Source: Nelumbo lutea (taxonomy: Eukaryota > Streptophyta > Magnoliopsida > Proteales > Nelumbonaceae). From it: a stretch of 64,000 bases of DNA. The translations under genes and the position numbers were made by a program. The notes below the pieces were generated by a model. That model was not told where the DNA came from. It saw nothing but the letters and a program-made list of their open reading frames with translations, and did no database searches. The stretch's first letter is position 1. Every line of letters begins with the position of its first letter. The stretch covers positions 43,866,222-43,930,221 of the forward strand of contig JAKGHH010000002.1 in the NCBI GenBank assembly GCA_022828595.1. The letters run 5' to 3'. Of this stretch, positions 22,001 through 34,350 are shown piece by piece.

Positions 22001-23001
22001 ATTCAAATATTTATCAAATTGAATCAGGTCATGTTTGAATTTAAATTCGATTAGCTATTCGATATGAATAGGATATCCGAATTTGACCAATTAGATATTC
22101 AAATTATCCGAATTCGATTCAATTACATCGAATCTCGAATTCGAAATTGGATTTTTTTTTATACTATTGACACCATAAATGAAGGCTCATTCAAGTGACA
22201 AAGGCATTCGGTGTAAGGAAGTCTAGACTCTAGAGTTTTCGTAGGACACTATTTAACACTGTAAAATTTTATACTTTTTTAGTGTTTTGTAAATTTATTT
22301 AGAAATTTCTAAATTATTATTAAGAGATTTGAGTAAAAAAAATGAAGTTTTTTTATTATTTTTTTATCTTTGTCTCAATTAACAAAAACCAAAAGCAACA
22401 CAGTGTATAAAAAAAAGAAACTCAACATTAATATGCATGCAGTTTTCTAACATAATAATAGATAAAAAAAAATCTGAAATTATGAAAATGTACCTTTCTG
22501 TCTTGTAGGAAGATTGCACTCTTTTAGTCTTTTTTGATAGGTGAAGAACTAAAGACAGTGGACCCTTACCCTTGGTCTCTTGCTGTACCCGTGCACTTTT
22601 CAATTCACTGAAGAACTAAAGACGATGGAGTGATGGAACTCGTGCAGTATGCATGCACTTTTAAATGACTATAACTTTGTAAGGTGCAGTCCTCTGTAGT
22701 GGATTTTGCGTTTTTGACTTTTTTGTGAGGGAGAGATTGGGGGCAGTGGAGGTAGTTTTGTGAAATTGGTGATAGAGAGAGATTTGAGAATGGGAAGATT
22801 ACTAGATTAGGGTTTGGTTAATTTAGTAACTAAATGGGATATTAGAAATTTGGTAATCTTTATGAGACTAGGACCCTAGGATAACATCTTTAATTTCCTA
22901 CAAAATATATTATTTATAAATATTTGAGCCGGGCCTTAACAAAAACCCTAGGCCCAAGGCCATATTTTTCGGGTTGGGCCGGGCTGAAATGATCACCCCT
23001 A
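19070..23001 (-). mobile_element. hAT transposon (3.9 kb) with dead transposase
   Basis: Left end TAAGGGTGATCAT; right end reversed TAGGGGTGATCAT. Flanks TTCTATAT (19062-19069) and CTCTATGG (23002-23009) agree at 5 of 8 positions. Both ends carry GGGCC/GGCCC words. A minus-strand transposase fills 19.6-21.65 kb. AT-rich 21.75-22.15 kb, full of GATATCC/GAATTCG words, may be a nested element. The promoter side of the transposase is at 22.2-23.0 kb. Confidence 0.8.
19577..21641 (-). pseudogene. hAT transposase (RICESLEEPER/Ac-like), inactivated
   Basis: From the minus-strand ATG at 21641 it reads MANENNSDNINPIVEDVDM. At SIV*KEFEKL the expected Trp of the BED finger is a TGA (21531-21533). The finger continues out of frame as MACNKVMSHDYKSGTSHMRK and HMKLC. 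Next come an RNase-H-like region, PEFKVPFRHTINRD...GRVCLTANI (21078-21359), and KWEIENKVFSVTLDNYS with DGKFFHIRCYAHVLNIIVQ (20690-21052). The C-terminal dimerisation block is MAHDVLSILITVVASKSTFS and GGREVEQYGASL (19762-19900). A last small exon (19577-19650, after TTGTAG) encodes an acidic tail HEEKDEISSDEDS...SEV-stop. Stops and lost frames make it non-functional. Confidence 0.85.
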
Positions 23002-23169
23002 CTCTATGGCCCTGTTTGCATTTCAATAAGTTATTTGTGGGAGAATGACCAATCAACCGAGATCATAATTTTATAGCCCCATAGTACAAGGGGAATGCAG
23101 GCAAGATGTGGTTTATAGGGGGGAGAGGGCTAGTAGTAGGGGACTGGAATTTAGAATTTTGCATCGGGT

Positions 23170-23420
23170 GTATTCATACTTCTCCAGTTATTTATCCGAG
23201 TAAATGCATTTACCCAAATAATTGTTTCCTAGGAAAGAGTTACTCGGGTAAGTGCATTTACCCATTTTCTTTTATTTCCCATGTAAATAAGGCAATGACC
23301 ATTTTATCCACAAAAACCTATTATTACAAGGGGCATTTTTTGTCCCTTTCAAGTATTGGAAACTTTCCCTCAAGGTGGGAAAATTATTTATCCACCTAGG
23401 AGATGGGTACCCAGGAAAAT
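23170..23420 (+). repeat. Palindromic repeat, copy 1 (family with 41560-41765)
   Basis: GAGTAAATGCATTTACCC, a TTTCCTAGGAA centre and CGGGTAAGTGCATTTACCC form nested inverted arms. The reverse complement of this block is found in eIF3a intron 10. It is MITE-like; the outer ends were not resolved. Confidence 0.6.
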
Positions 23421-24041
23421 AAACTTTACCCGGTCCCCACATAAATCCGAAAAAAGAACATAGGTTTTTTGGTCATTGGGAATCAAAATCCCATTGACCA
23501 ACTTTTCCCGCTCTCAAAATCCAAAAAAAGAACGCCCCTCGTATCTCCTACCCACAAACTATTCTTATATCCCTACCCCCAAAAACATTACCATGTGTAT
23601 TAGGAACATAATGACAATTTCGCATTCTATTGATCTCTTGGTCCATTTTTTTATATGAACCCTCCAATAATAATGTGCCACATCAGCTCAAATAGCCCAT
23701 TTCAAAATTTGTTGAAATTAATGACTTAATGATAGTCATATGTAGTAATCCTCTTCTGCAATCGTTCCCTCCCCCTCTCTCTCATCATCTTCCTTGCTCT
23801 AATAACGACAAACAAAGCTTACGATATATCTTTTTAGCAAGCAAATCCATAAAGAAAAATACACACTAGAGAATGGAGCTCTCTCCTTCTACAATGAAAC
23901 AATGCTTCAAAGTATTCTTAGGTAGGGCCCAAGAGAGCCTCCTCTCTCTCCCACATTAGAAGCTCATAATAACCTCGAAAATCTGATTGGAGAAAACCAA
24001 CCCTATCCTCAACACCCCATCTAGAGATGTTTTGGTGTAAC
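23421..24041. other. Intergenic, nothing recognised
   Basis: Mixed-composition sequence without coding features or repeat ends. Confidence 0.4.
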
Positions 24042-24044
24042 TAA

Positions 24045-24234
24045 GGCTCAGTTTGGAAATATTACAAATACAAATATGTATAGTACAAATACACACAAAA
24101 TAGTATAAAATACAAGGTTTTGCACTCTACATACTTGTATTTATACTCATTCCAAATTGAGCTTTCTAATTTGTATTATTTTGTATGTATTTATACTATA
24201 CATATTTGTATTTGTATTCCTTTCAAACCGAGCC
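24045..24234. mobile_element. Tourist-like MITE with long inverted arms
   Basis: 190 bp. GGCTCAGTTTGGAAA on the left pairs with GGCTCGGTTTGAAAG (reverse of the right end). Arms of about 65 bp continue through ACAAATACAAATATGTATAG. TAA flanks both sides (24042-24044, 24235-24237), the 3-bp duplication of PIF/Harbinger elements. Confidence 0.85.
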
Positions 24235-24729
24235 TAATGAAAATAAGTAGAAACAAGCTAAGAGATCTCTCTAAAATAACCATTACTACAAATCCATAAA
24301 GAGTAGTGAGAAGGGAAATAAAAAGTTAACAAAGGGTATAGAAGTCATTTTATTATAGCTTTAATGCCAACTTTAATAACTATTAAAATGTCCATATGTG
24401 TGTATTTAATCCATCTTTAATTGTAAGTATTGAAAATGTAACTTCAATTATGACTTTCTACATCATTTAAACCCCTCCCATTAAGTCTTACACTTAAGGT
24501 ATTAACTCCCGCTTTCTCTTACTAAATCATATATTTAAGTTATTTTTACAAATAAATGGTATTAATTATATTTAAAATGACTAAAAAACAAAACCATTAT
24601 TTATCCAAGTGGTGGCTAAGCAATTCAACCATCCGAATCAAATTGATCAACCTATGAGTCTTAGTTAGGTAATACAAATTTTAAAATATAAATAAAATAT
24701 AGAAAATTATAAGCACTTATTTTTTAAAT
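24235..24729. other. Intergenic, nothing recognised
   Basis: AT-rich; no gene or element boundary seen. Confidence 0.4.
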
Positions 24730-25140
24730 TCTAGATGATCATAATGTATCCAAAATTTTAAATGGTGTATCCAATTTAATTACTATTGTAATTTAACTAT
24801 TTTATTAATAAAAATATCATAAATGTGTCTAATTTAATTATTACTATTAATATCATCATCTAGAATTGTCATGTGCAAAATGTATCCAAATTTTTTAATA
24901 GGGTATCCAATTTAATTGCAACTATAATTTAATTATTTAATAATTTTATTAATAAAAATATGACAAATGTGTCTAATTTAATTATCACTATTATTATCAT
25001 CATCTAGAATTGTCATGTGCAAAACGTATCCCTAATTTTTAATGGTGTATCCAATTTAATTACTACCATAATTTAAATGTTTTTCAATCTAATTAAAAAA
25101 ACATCATAAATGTGTCTAATTCAATTATTAGAGATAAAAG
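24730..25140. repeat. ~140-bp tandem repeat, three copies
   Basis: TCTAGAATTGTCATGTGCAA-type starts occur at 24730 (diverged), 24859 and 25003, spacings 129 and 144 bp. Each unit carries GTATCC, GGTGTATCCAATTTAATT and AAATGTGTCTAATTTAATTAT. Confidence 0.85.
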
Positions 25141-25249
25141 CTTTTTAAATAGAAATAAAAATTTAAAATAAAATATTTTAAAAAATGACATTACCTACCA
25201 AGTTTTGTAGATCTACAATCCTAGCCTCTACCCCCCAGGCCTATGTTTA

Positions 25250-25781
25250 GGCAACTGCATATAATCCATACTCATTGTTTAATTCTTTATCACCTTTTCA
25301 TTAAATTTGTATTTTGGTATTTGATTAAAATATTCAAATAATTATTTGTAATCAAAACAAATGCTATTTTACCAGTCATAATGATTTTTTGTTTTTTTTT
25401 CAATTTTTATGTCACTTCATAAAAAACCCCAAGCTAAAACCTACAAACTACAAAAATACAATAAAAAAGTATCCATAAATGGATATCTCAAATTGGTTAA
25501 AACCAATATAATTGAGCATCTTACAACATTATCTTGAATCGGTTGTGTTATTTTAGCCAACCTGAGATGTTCAATTTGGTTGCTAAAATACTACGTAACC
25601 AAACCGTAAACAACCCTAATATGTAGTGGGCTATTAGGACAATATTGGTAGTGTTGTACTGGTAATATATCCCTGTCCATAGTGGCTTAAAACATTGGGA
25701 AGGTGTACATCAACATTTGGAGGTTGACACATGGTATGTAAATATTTGAAAATTAGAAAAATGCCACATATAAAACAAATG
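25250..25781 (+). repeat. Dispersed duplication C (copy 1)
   Basis: It aligns along about 430 bp with 29575-30060. Shared words are CATTGTTTAATTCTTTATCA, TTGATTAAAATATTCAAATA, CCCCAAGCTA, GTATCCATwAATrGATATCT and GAACAACCCTAA. Non-coding. The copia-like LTR starts at its right edge. Confidence 0.7.
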
Positions 25782-27360
25782 TGTTAGACTGTTTATGCCC
25801 TTAACTCCAATCAGATTGATGTACTTTTTGACATTTATTATAAATGAATAAAATGCACAATTGATTCGTGTTATTATGATGTGTTTCTGTGTAATACCCT
25901 TAAACTAGACACTTAGGAGACTCATGTTAGTTTAGAATATTCACAGTCGTTGGATAGACATAGGGAGGTTTATCTTGCCAAGGTCAAGACTAATGTGCTG
26001 CCAAGTTGGTTGGGGTGGCTTGTCTTAACTGTCAGGGTGAGACCTAAACCACATGTAGTGTGGGTTTTTTTTTAAATATAAACCGGACAATTTTCCAGTT
26101 ATGCCCTAGACCTTAGAGACAGATGGTCAATATTAGAAAGTTACACCTAACCCCTATACTCAATTATGGTATTGTACTAGGTGTTGGATTGGACAGTCTT
26201 TTATATGTCAATCATTAAGATCCTTAACGGGGGTAAAAACCCGAATATATTGGGACAGTCTAAGAATTCACCTGAGTGGGTGATCATAGTGATAGAATCA
26301 ACCCCTTTGTTGGACAAAGTGAATGATCGGGGAATGCACTCTCTCTGATGGAAACCTAAACTATCGGTAGTTGATTTCAAACGGGTTGAGATTTGTTTTT
26401 GCAAAATATATTTATATAGAAATATACATATATATTATGGTTTCATAAAATGTTTGCAAAAGATTTTAATTCCCGTGATCCATGTGAGCAGAGAGGATAA
26501 CATTATACCTTGCAGTCGAGGGAAATGCCCTCTCTTGTCGGGCAGTGTTTGACCATTATGGGCCGAGATATTAAGTGTAAGACCATTTAAAGCTTTTACC
26601 TGATGGGCTAATTTCACTTAAGTCCATAGTCCATGGGGCTTCATAAGGTGGCTGGACCTAGAAACCATTTAATGTAAATGTTGGCTTGTTAAGAGCCTAT
26701 AATGATGGGCTCAGGGGTTCACTATCTTCAACAGTGAATTCGACTAGACCTTATAACAAATGCTAGATTAAACCCATATGGCTTTTGTGGAGATCAATGA
26801 TAGGGTCCCACGTCATACAAAGAGAACCAAACTATCCAACAATTAAAAGGAAAGTGAGCCTGAAAGCTTAATGGGCCTAAAGCCCAATTCAAACCGTGCT
26901 TAATTTTATTAATTAAAAGATGGTGAATTTGAGATCAGATATGCTTCTAGATCAACAAGAGGATAAGATATGTCTTATTGATTCAAATAAAGATTTGGAT
27001 CAAAGAACCCTCTCCTTATATGATTAAGAAGTCGATAAAAGATGATTATAAATAAAGGGAGAAATCATTTTGTTACACACTTTTTGTAAATCTCAAATCT
27101 TCTCTCTGCTCTTGCTACCCTACTTTATTCGATCTCCAGTTCTTGGAGTGATCGAGATTGGATCTTAAATTGTTTTTTGCTAGAAAAAACAATCTTCAAG
27201 CTATGCTCGCATACTTGCATGATTATTGCTGAATAATTGGGGTTCTTGCTAAAGTATCTCTTTGTTGATCCTACTTCACCCTAAATTATGTCATTTTCAA
27301 CGGAGGAAACATTTGGTGAAATCTTTGGCCATGAATACCTATGTTGGGAACTACTGTTGA
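25782..27360 (+). mobile_element. Copia-like LTR (solo or truncated), plus-strand copy
   Basis: It begins TGTTAGACTGTTTATGCCC and is followed at 27361 by GTCGTATCAGGTAT, a weak version of the copia primer site. TATA-like TATAAATAAAGG occurs at about 27047, then a C/T-rich stretch as in LTR R/U5 regions. It is homologous in reverse to 14826-15933. No coding region follows. Confidence 0.65.
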
Positions 27361-27486
27361 TGTCGTATCAGGTATATCCCTCCCTTAATCTTGGTTTCAG
27401 ACTTGGTCCAGTTTGTTTCAAGAACTAATAATTTTTCTAAATCAATGAATAGGATTGTCAAAAGAGGAAAATAAATTTTTGAAATT

Positions 27487-28370
27487 CGGCCGTCCATATA
27501 ATGGATATCTCTTCCCTTCAAAATGCACCCTATTTACCTTGCCATTTAATTGCCTCTATGATATTAAAAAATTATAACAATGCAACATATAATTATTTAT
27601 AATTATGTCATCCTATAAATAAAATGCTATCCTTCTTCTCTTTCGCCTGATTCTCTCTCTCGTCCTATTATCTATCTTAACTTTTATTTATTATTATCTA
27701 AACATTTATTTTATTTAAAAAATTAAATAAATTATTTATTTTAATAAAATAAACTAGTAAAATAAAAGGAGTTTTGACATTGAGAGAGAGATTTTAATAA
27801 ACATTTGTCTATTTATTTATTTATTTATTTATTTTACTAATGCTAACAAATTATTCTCTACCATTGAACCTGATATTTAGGGTTATCAATGAGTCGGTCT
27901 GGTTTGAGATAGCTTATACTAGTCCCATCCCAATAAATTTTTATTTATCAAATTATTCATTTTATTAAATTTAATAAATTATTATATAAACATTAATTCG
28001 TTTAAGAAAAACTAGGGTTTAATCAATAGGTTGGGTCTATCCTTATGGAGCTAAATTGACTAAACAAAATCATAACGGTTTTGGTTCCATAATTTTGTCT
28101 CACTTAATTATTGGACCGATTCTCGTTCTTACCTATCCAAAACTTATTAAGGTTCGGAATCAAATATTTTATGAAAATATATAATTTTTATCATCTTTCA
28201 TGTTTGGAATAGTAAATTTGACAAATAATAAATAAGATAAAATTAATTTAAAATGTTTATATTATTAACATGGAAAATAATTTAATATTATTTTAACTAT
28301 TGTCTTCAAAACAATTAGGTCTATGATTTTATCCTAATTAAAAAATTGGTTCAAGATTGATTCTACCCAA
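27487..28370 (+). repeat. ~0.9-kb duplication, copy A
   Basis: It aligns with 28690-29560. Shared words are CTCAACTTTTATTTATT-like, GAGAGAGATTT, GTTTGAGATAGCyTATAC, CGGTTTTGGTTCCATrrATT and TTAACTATT. Non-coding. Confidence 0.7.
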
Positions 28371-28493
28371 TCCTAATTTGTTAAGAACCCTAAATCATAT
28401 TGGGGCCCACTATTGTTCTTAATAATATAGTTATAATTATTTTATTTAACAAAAACAAAACCTAATTTATTGTTGTATATCCAAATAGCATTT

Positions 28494-29574
28494 TTTTTTC
28501 TATTTTGCCCATTCAAAACAGGCTTCTCTCTTGTTGCTTTTATGATATTAAAAAATGATAGGAATGACACATATAAGACAAACCTTCCTATATAATTGAC
28601 TATATAGTATTCAAAATTTATAGAACTGCTACAAATAAGAGAAATGTATCATTTAAATTACAAGAATGCCACATATAGGACAAACCTCCTTATGTATTTG
28701 ATTTTATGACATTCAAAAATTACTTGAATGCCACATATAATAATTTACAATTACTCCACCATATAAAATAAAATTCCATCCCTCTCCTTTCTAGCCTAAT
28801 TCTCTCTCACTTTCTCTTATATTCTCTATCTCAACTTTTATTTATTCATTTATTATTATTATCATCTAAATATTTATTTATTTGACCAAAGTAAATAAAT
28901 TGTTTACTTTAATAAAATAAATCATAAAAATATCAAATGTTTGACATAGAGTGAGAGAGATTTCGATAAATATTTATTTTACTAAATTATATAATTTACC
29001 AACAAATTATTCTCTCCCCCTAAAACCAACATGGGCTGTTAATGGGTCGAGTCTAGTTTGAGATAGCCTATACCAGTCACATCCCAATAAAATTTTATTT
29101 ATACATTTATTTATTTTATTCAATTTAATAAAATATTATATAAATAATAATTTATTTAAAAAACTAGTGTTGGACCAATGGGTTGCATTTACCCGATGGA
29201 GTAAAATTTACTAAACATAATTATATGGTTTTGGTTCCATGGATTTGTCTCGATTAATAATTGGGTTAGATTTTGTTCTTACCTATTTAGAACTTATTCA
29301 ATCCATAATTTATTATTTTATGAAATATATAATTTTTTAACTTTCTTGTAATTTGTAACATTTTTTTTGTTTGAAACAGTGAATTTGATAAATAATAAAT
29401 TATATAATGTTAGTTAAAAATGATTAACTTATTAATATAAAAATAATTTATTTTTTATCATTTTTATTAGGGTTATATTATCAAAATTTAAAATTTAAAA
29501 TATTATTTGAATAAATAACTATTATTTTTAATATAATAAGGCCTGCGATTTTATCCCAATTAAATAATTTGGGC
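28494..29574 (+). repeat. ~0.9-kb duplication, copy B, with short tandem units at its start
   Basis: It matches copy A from about 28690. The first 200 bp hold two to three units of GCCACATATAGGACAAACCTC followed by TGATTTTATGACATTCAAAA (starts near 28571, 28665 and 28728). Confidence 0.65.
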
Positions 29575-30060
29575 AAATACATACAATTCCTTTTCATTGT
29601 TTAATTCTTTATCACTTTTTCATGAAATTTGTATTTTGATATTTGATTAAAATATTCAAATAATTATTTGGCGTCAAATTAAATGTCATAAAATTTGTAC
29701 CCAACTGTAATGGTTTTTCTTTTATTTTTTTTTTATTTTGAATTTTCATGTCATTTCATATGATACCCCAAGCTACAAACTGCAAAAATACAAGAAAAAA
29801 GTATCCATTAATAGATATCTTGGTTCGGTTAAAACTAACATAACCGAGCATCCGACAACATTATTTTTAATGGGCTTCTGTTATTTTGTGGTTGGTTTCA
29901 ATTGATTAATAAGTCAACTTGAGACATTCTGTTTCGTTGCTAAAATACTATGTAATTCAATCAAACGGACTCGTGAACAACCCTAAATTGCGTTAGGCTG
30001 TTGGGATAATGTTGTAGCATTGTATTAGTAATTGATCCCTGCTCGTATTGGCCTGTTGCT
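29575..30060 (+). repeat. Dispersed duplication C (copy 2)
   Basis: See 25250-25781. It directly follows copy B, while copy 1 directly precedes the LTR and copy A. Confidence 0.7.
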
Positions 30061-31869
30061 TACGAGACTCATAGGGCCCACAATAACTCTGCCATGTCTA
30101 CCCACAATACAGTACCCCGTGCATTGGAAACATCTTCAGTGTATCTATACATACATACAATACACTACCTCACCCATGTTAGCATGTCTGTTATTTGAGA
30201 GAAGCTATTTACCTAATTTCTCAGTTTTTTGCATTCTATTTTAATATATTTTAAAATATAAAAAATTAATTATTATCTTTTTTATAGATCAATAAAACTG
30301 TGCACTATTATAGAGAGAAAGACGTTTGGGTTTTTCAAGACCTCTTATTTTAATGCATGTTATTATTATATTATTACATTTAAAAAAACATTTAAGAGAG
30401 ATAGAGAATAATAATAATATAAATACCTTGAGATTAAACAATAAAAAAATTATTAATTAAAATAATCCAAACTTAGTAAATATTAAAAATGTATTTCAAT
30501 TCCACTTAAAATCAAAACTTGATAAATGCTAATAGAAATAATAAGTTTAAATATAAATATATTAATTGATAGTTTTAATAATACTATTAGATTATTCATG
30601 AGCTGAGACCTTTATTGTGCATAATGAACTAATTAAAAATGCTAAAAATTAATGAAAATTTTAAATGCATGACCTATTTTATTAACATTATTTTATTGCA
30701 AAAAGTATTCATATGCAAAAATTATTGAATAATAATTAAAAAATACCAATAATTAATTAAAAAACTACAAAATTTTGAAAAACCTAAACATAATTAAAAA
30801 ATATTTTATATTAATAAGGGTATTTGTTGAAAATAATTAAAAAGTACAATTGACAGTATTTTATTATTAAAAATGTCAACAATTATTAAAAAATGCCCAA
30901 GCCAAAAATATTGAAAATTAGTTGTATTTTTTATTAACTATGGAATTTATTTAGTTATTTAACTTATTTTTAATGAAAGCAAATGCAAATTAATTTTGTA
31001 GTGATAAATATGCATAAATAAATGCTGAAAATACTAAAAATTATTGAAAAAAATACTCATATGCAAAAATTACCGAATAATAATGAAAAATACCAAAAAT
31101 TCTAAAAACTTATAACTTAATTAAAATAATAAAAATATTTCAAAAAAATAAATTATTTGTATTTAATTGAAAAAAATACAAAATAATAATGAAAAATAAT
31201 GTATTTTAATTATTATTAGTAATATAATTAAAAATAATTATTTTTAAACTATAATTAATAGTAATTATGGTTTAAGCTATAAATAGTATAGAATTATATT
31301 AATTGCCAAAAAGTTGTATTTAATTACCAGGAAATTACATTTAAGTAGTTTTGGCCAAGAAATTAGCAATCTTTCTAAAAATAATATATTTGTAGAATTT
31401 ATTATATTTTAAATAAATATAATAATTTATTAAATACAATAGTTTAATGGCTAACGATATTTTAATAATTAATAATAAAAAGTAACAAATCGTTTATAAC
31501 TTAGCCTAACCTGTTTAGCTCTATAAATTTGTAGGCTTAAGCAATTATTTTATTTTGATGTAGGCCTAGTTGAGATATGCACCATTTGACACGTTATTTG
31601 GGATAATCATATTGGAAGTCTAATTGGGTATGATACTTCTAGAGTTCAGTGATGGTTTTGGCGGATAGGACCCAAGCTAAACAACCCCTAATAAGTTCAA
31701 CTTGGAATTTACATGCATATATGATAAATATTATTATATAATATTTAAATAACAAATTATATATATATATATAAACTGTTATATATTTTTATTTATATTA
31801 AACTATAATTAAATAAAATTTTTAAATTGTAAAAAAAAAATAATAGTTTTATAATTAACACGGGTCTCT
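30061..31869. other. Very AT-rich, no gene
   Basis: Dominated by AATAAT/TTAATA words, with short palindromic blocks and no ends or coding signal recognised. Confidence 0.5.
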
Positions 31870-32547
31870 TTATCAATAGAAAATGTGCAAGCTCGAGCCC
31901 AAACACAACTCGACCATCTGGTCTAGATATTGAGCTTGAGCCTAGCCCTTATATAAAGCCCAATTGAGCCCGAGCCCGAAGCCCGATCTATACACAAAAT
32001 GTCTTATTTTTAGTATACTTTTATAAATTAATGTTATATTAATTTTGTAATAATTTAATAAATCAATAAACTAATTTATATTTGATAATAGTAAATTGAT
32101 ATTTATTAATAATTTAAGAAGCATATATATATGTATATATATTATTTATTATATATAACTTAAGTACTTTTTTATATATGTAATAGTATCGGGCTGGGCT
32201 TATTTGAGAAAACTCGAGTTCAAGCCTACGGGACTGAATTTTTGTCCAAACCTGAAAAATAATGGGTCAAGCCTAGTCGAGTCGAGCCGAGCCGTTGGGC
32301 TACCCGATCCACGATTATGTCTAATTGTATATATAAACAATTGTATACATAAAAAATCATATGGAATAAAAATTTAAACATATTTTTCAAAATTTTTTAA
32401 TGAACCTCTCATGGTTTGACCTGATCCATGGGTTGGTCTGGTCCAAAGGCTCGGCCCATGGACTAGCCCAAAGGTATAGCTCGGGACGCCTTGTGGGCCA
32501 ACATGGCATGATCCACACAAAGTGTCGACCAATTTACACCTCTAATT
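31870..32547. mobile_element. hAT-like element remnant, same family as 53450-53930
   Basis: The right end TTTACACCTCTA equals the right end of the 53.9-kb element. The interior ATTGTATATATAAACAATTGTATACA and GGCCCATGGACTAGCCC blocks also match it. The left end was not located; GAGCCCGAGCCCGA words near 31960 suggest more than one nested element. Confidence 0.55.
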
Positions 32548-32785
32548 GAACTCGCCCAATACTAGGGACGGGGCAAGTAAATTCAAAGATTCCCCATCCT
32601 TGATAAGGAGTGGGGTGCATTGCCCTTGAACTCGCCCGACATTGAAGCGTGGTTGCTTTGCCTTGAACTCACCTGACACTAGGAACAAGACAGGGATGGG
32701 GTAAAGTATATTGACTAAAGGGCAGGGATAGGGATGGGGTGCCCCGCCTTGAACCCATCCCATTGTCATTCCTATATAAATGTTA
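32548..32785. mobile_element. Fragment of another short interspersed element
   Basis: G/C-richer block with repeats of TGAACTCrCCyGACA, GGGATGGGGT and a CCCATCCCATTGTCATTCCTA end. This style is common at hAT MITE ends in plants. Boundaries uncertain. Confidence 0.35.
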
Positions 32786-33160
32786 ATTATTAGTGAAATT
32801 AATAAAAATGTTAGCTTTTTTAATTATTTTTATTTATTTAAAGTTAATCAAAATTTTATTTAAAAATAAAATAAAATATAATAATAATAATTATTATTAT
32901 TACTATTATTAACATTACTATAAATTATAAATAAAACTAAAATTATTAAAAAATATTTGTTTATATTAAATTAACAATAATTATTTTTTATAAATCAACA
33001 TTAAATAAAAATACAATTATTAAAAACTTAGATATTAATAATAAAATTGAATACTTTTAATTAATTAACAACAAATTTTGATTACTAATTTAATATTAAT
33101 TAATGATAAAAAAATTATTAATTCTTTCAGATTTTACCGTGGCGCCTCACACGCACATGC

Positions 33161-33223
33161 TACCATGGAACATCTCCCGTATTTATTAGTGAATATTTAC
33201 TGGAGATGTTCTCAATGCATGGT
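33161..33223. repeat. Hairpin repeat upstream of eIF3a
   Basis: ACCATGGAACATCTCC and GGAGATGTTCTCAATGCATGGT form an imperfect hairpin around AT-rich DNA. It shares 'ACATCTCC' and 'TTCTCAATG' words with 33368-33508, 50383-50500 and 60112-60341. Confidence 0.6.
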
Positions 33224-33367
33224 GGATGTTCTTGGGAACATCGCCCATTTGTGAGAAGCAGATCCCGCACTGTAGGAGGAAAGCTCGATCAAATATTCAC
33301 ACCGACTTTCTATTATCTGATACCAATCGGACGGCTAATAATAGACGCTACACTTACAATTGGAGAT

Positions 33368-33508
33368 CATATCTGCGACCCAGGGAGGGCGCCCCACTAA
33401 CGCCCCGCTAACGCCCCGCATGCACATCTCCCAAAGATATTCTCAATGCACGCCGAGATGTGCATGTGGGGCGTTAGTGGGGCGCCCTGAGTAGGGCGCA
33501 GATGTGAA
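33368..33508. mobile_element. Palindromic MITE just upstream of the eIF3a transcript
   Basis: The left arm CAGGGAGGGCGCCCCACTAACGCCCC pairs with the right GGGGCGTTAGTGGGGCGCCCTG. The inner arms GCATGCACATCTC / GAGATGTGCATG also pair. Ends read CATATCTGCGaCCC and GGGCGCAGATGTG. About 140 bp, almost fully self-complementary. It lies within about 25-150 bp of the likely eIF3a start. Confidence 0.75.
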
Positions 33509-33528
33509 TTCCTACGATTGCCCTCATA

Positions 33529-33738
33529 GTGTTGAGATCCAACCCTAAAATTGGGACTCTAAACTCGCAAACCCTCTCTTTCCATCGTCGTTGCTTCAAG
33601 CGAGAAGCGCATCCCAAACAAAACTCTCAGAACGGCTACAGTGGTGGCAGAACCACCGGCGAAGGGCGACTAGCGACAATCCTCAAACTTCTCCGTCTAA
33701 CGACGGAGAACGGCGACTCTTGTGGATCTCCGTATTCT
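33529..33738 (+). promoter_or_regulatory. eIF3a 5' leader exon (start approximate)
   Basis: Leader-like sequence ending at a strong donor, TATTCT|GTAAGTTCG (GT at 33739). AACCCTAAAATTGGG near 33540 contains an ACCCTAA telo-box-like word, frequent near starts of translation-machinery genes. The transcription start is inferred. The acceptor before the ATG exon is not certain. Confidence 0.5.
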
Positions 33739-34350
33739 GTAAGTTCGGATTTTTTCCCTTTTTTTTCTTCCTTGATTTTTTTTTCTCATCTCCCCTCACC
33801 ATCCAGCTGTCCTCGATCTTTATTTCTGTTTCAAATTTCTCCGCTTTTTGGATATGAAAGTTTGCTTTTGATCTATGACTTATTTTTTGACGTTCGACGA
33901 ATGCTCGAGTTGATGTACTTAAGTTAATACTTCTAATCTGTGTTTTAGGTGTAACTGCAACATTATCGGTACTTTTGTCGATACGTACTCGTTTTTGTTT
34001 TTGGTTAGAGTTTATGTATTTCTTGTTGGAATTCGGTGCCCTAGAAGTGATTGGATTAATCAAAGAACGCTATTTTAATGTGCAAATCGTTAATTATTTT
34101 CTTCTTTCGTTTCTTACTATGACATTAATTTGTTTTTTTGGTTTTCTCGATTTTGTATATATCGTGATCATTTTTACATGAGTCTTAGTGTTTTTTTTTT
34201 TTTTTTTTTTTTCTGTATAAGTGAAAAAGAGAAGCCTTTGGAGCAGTTACGTGTTTCTTGTGGATTTGGAAGTAACTGTAGTTTGTTTTCGTGAATCAGA
34301 ATATTAGGGCCTGCTTGGTATTGGGCAGGGAAAGTTGTTGATTGATAGCC

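Noticed and set aside
24730..25140. CRISPR-like array
   Set aside because: Units are contiguous tandem copies without unique spacers, and the DNA is a plant nuclear genome.
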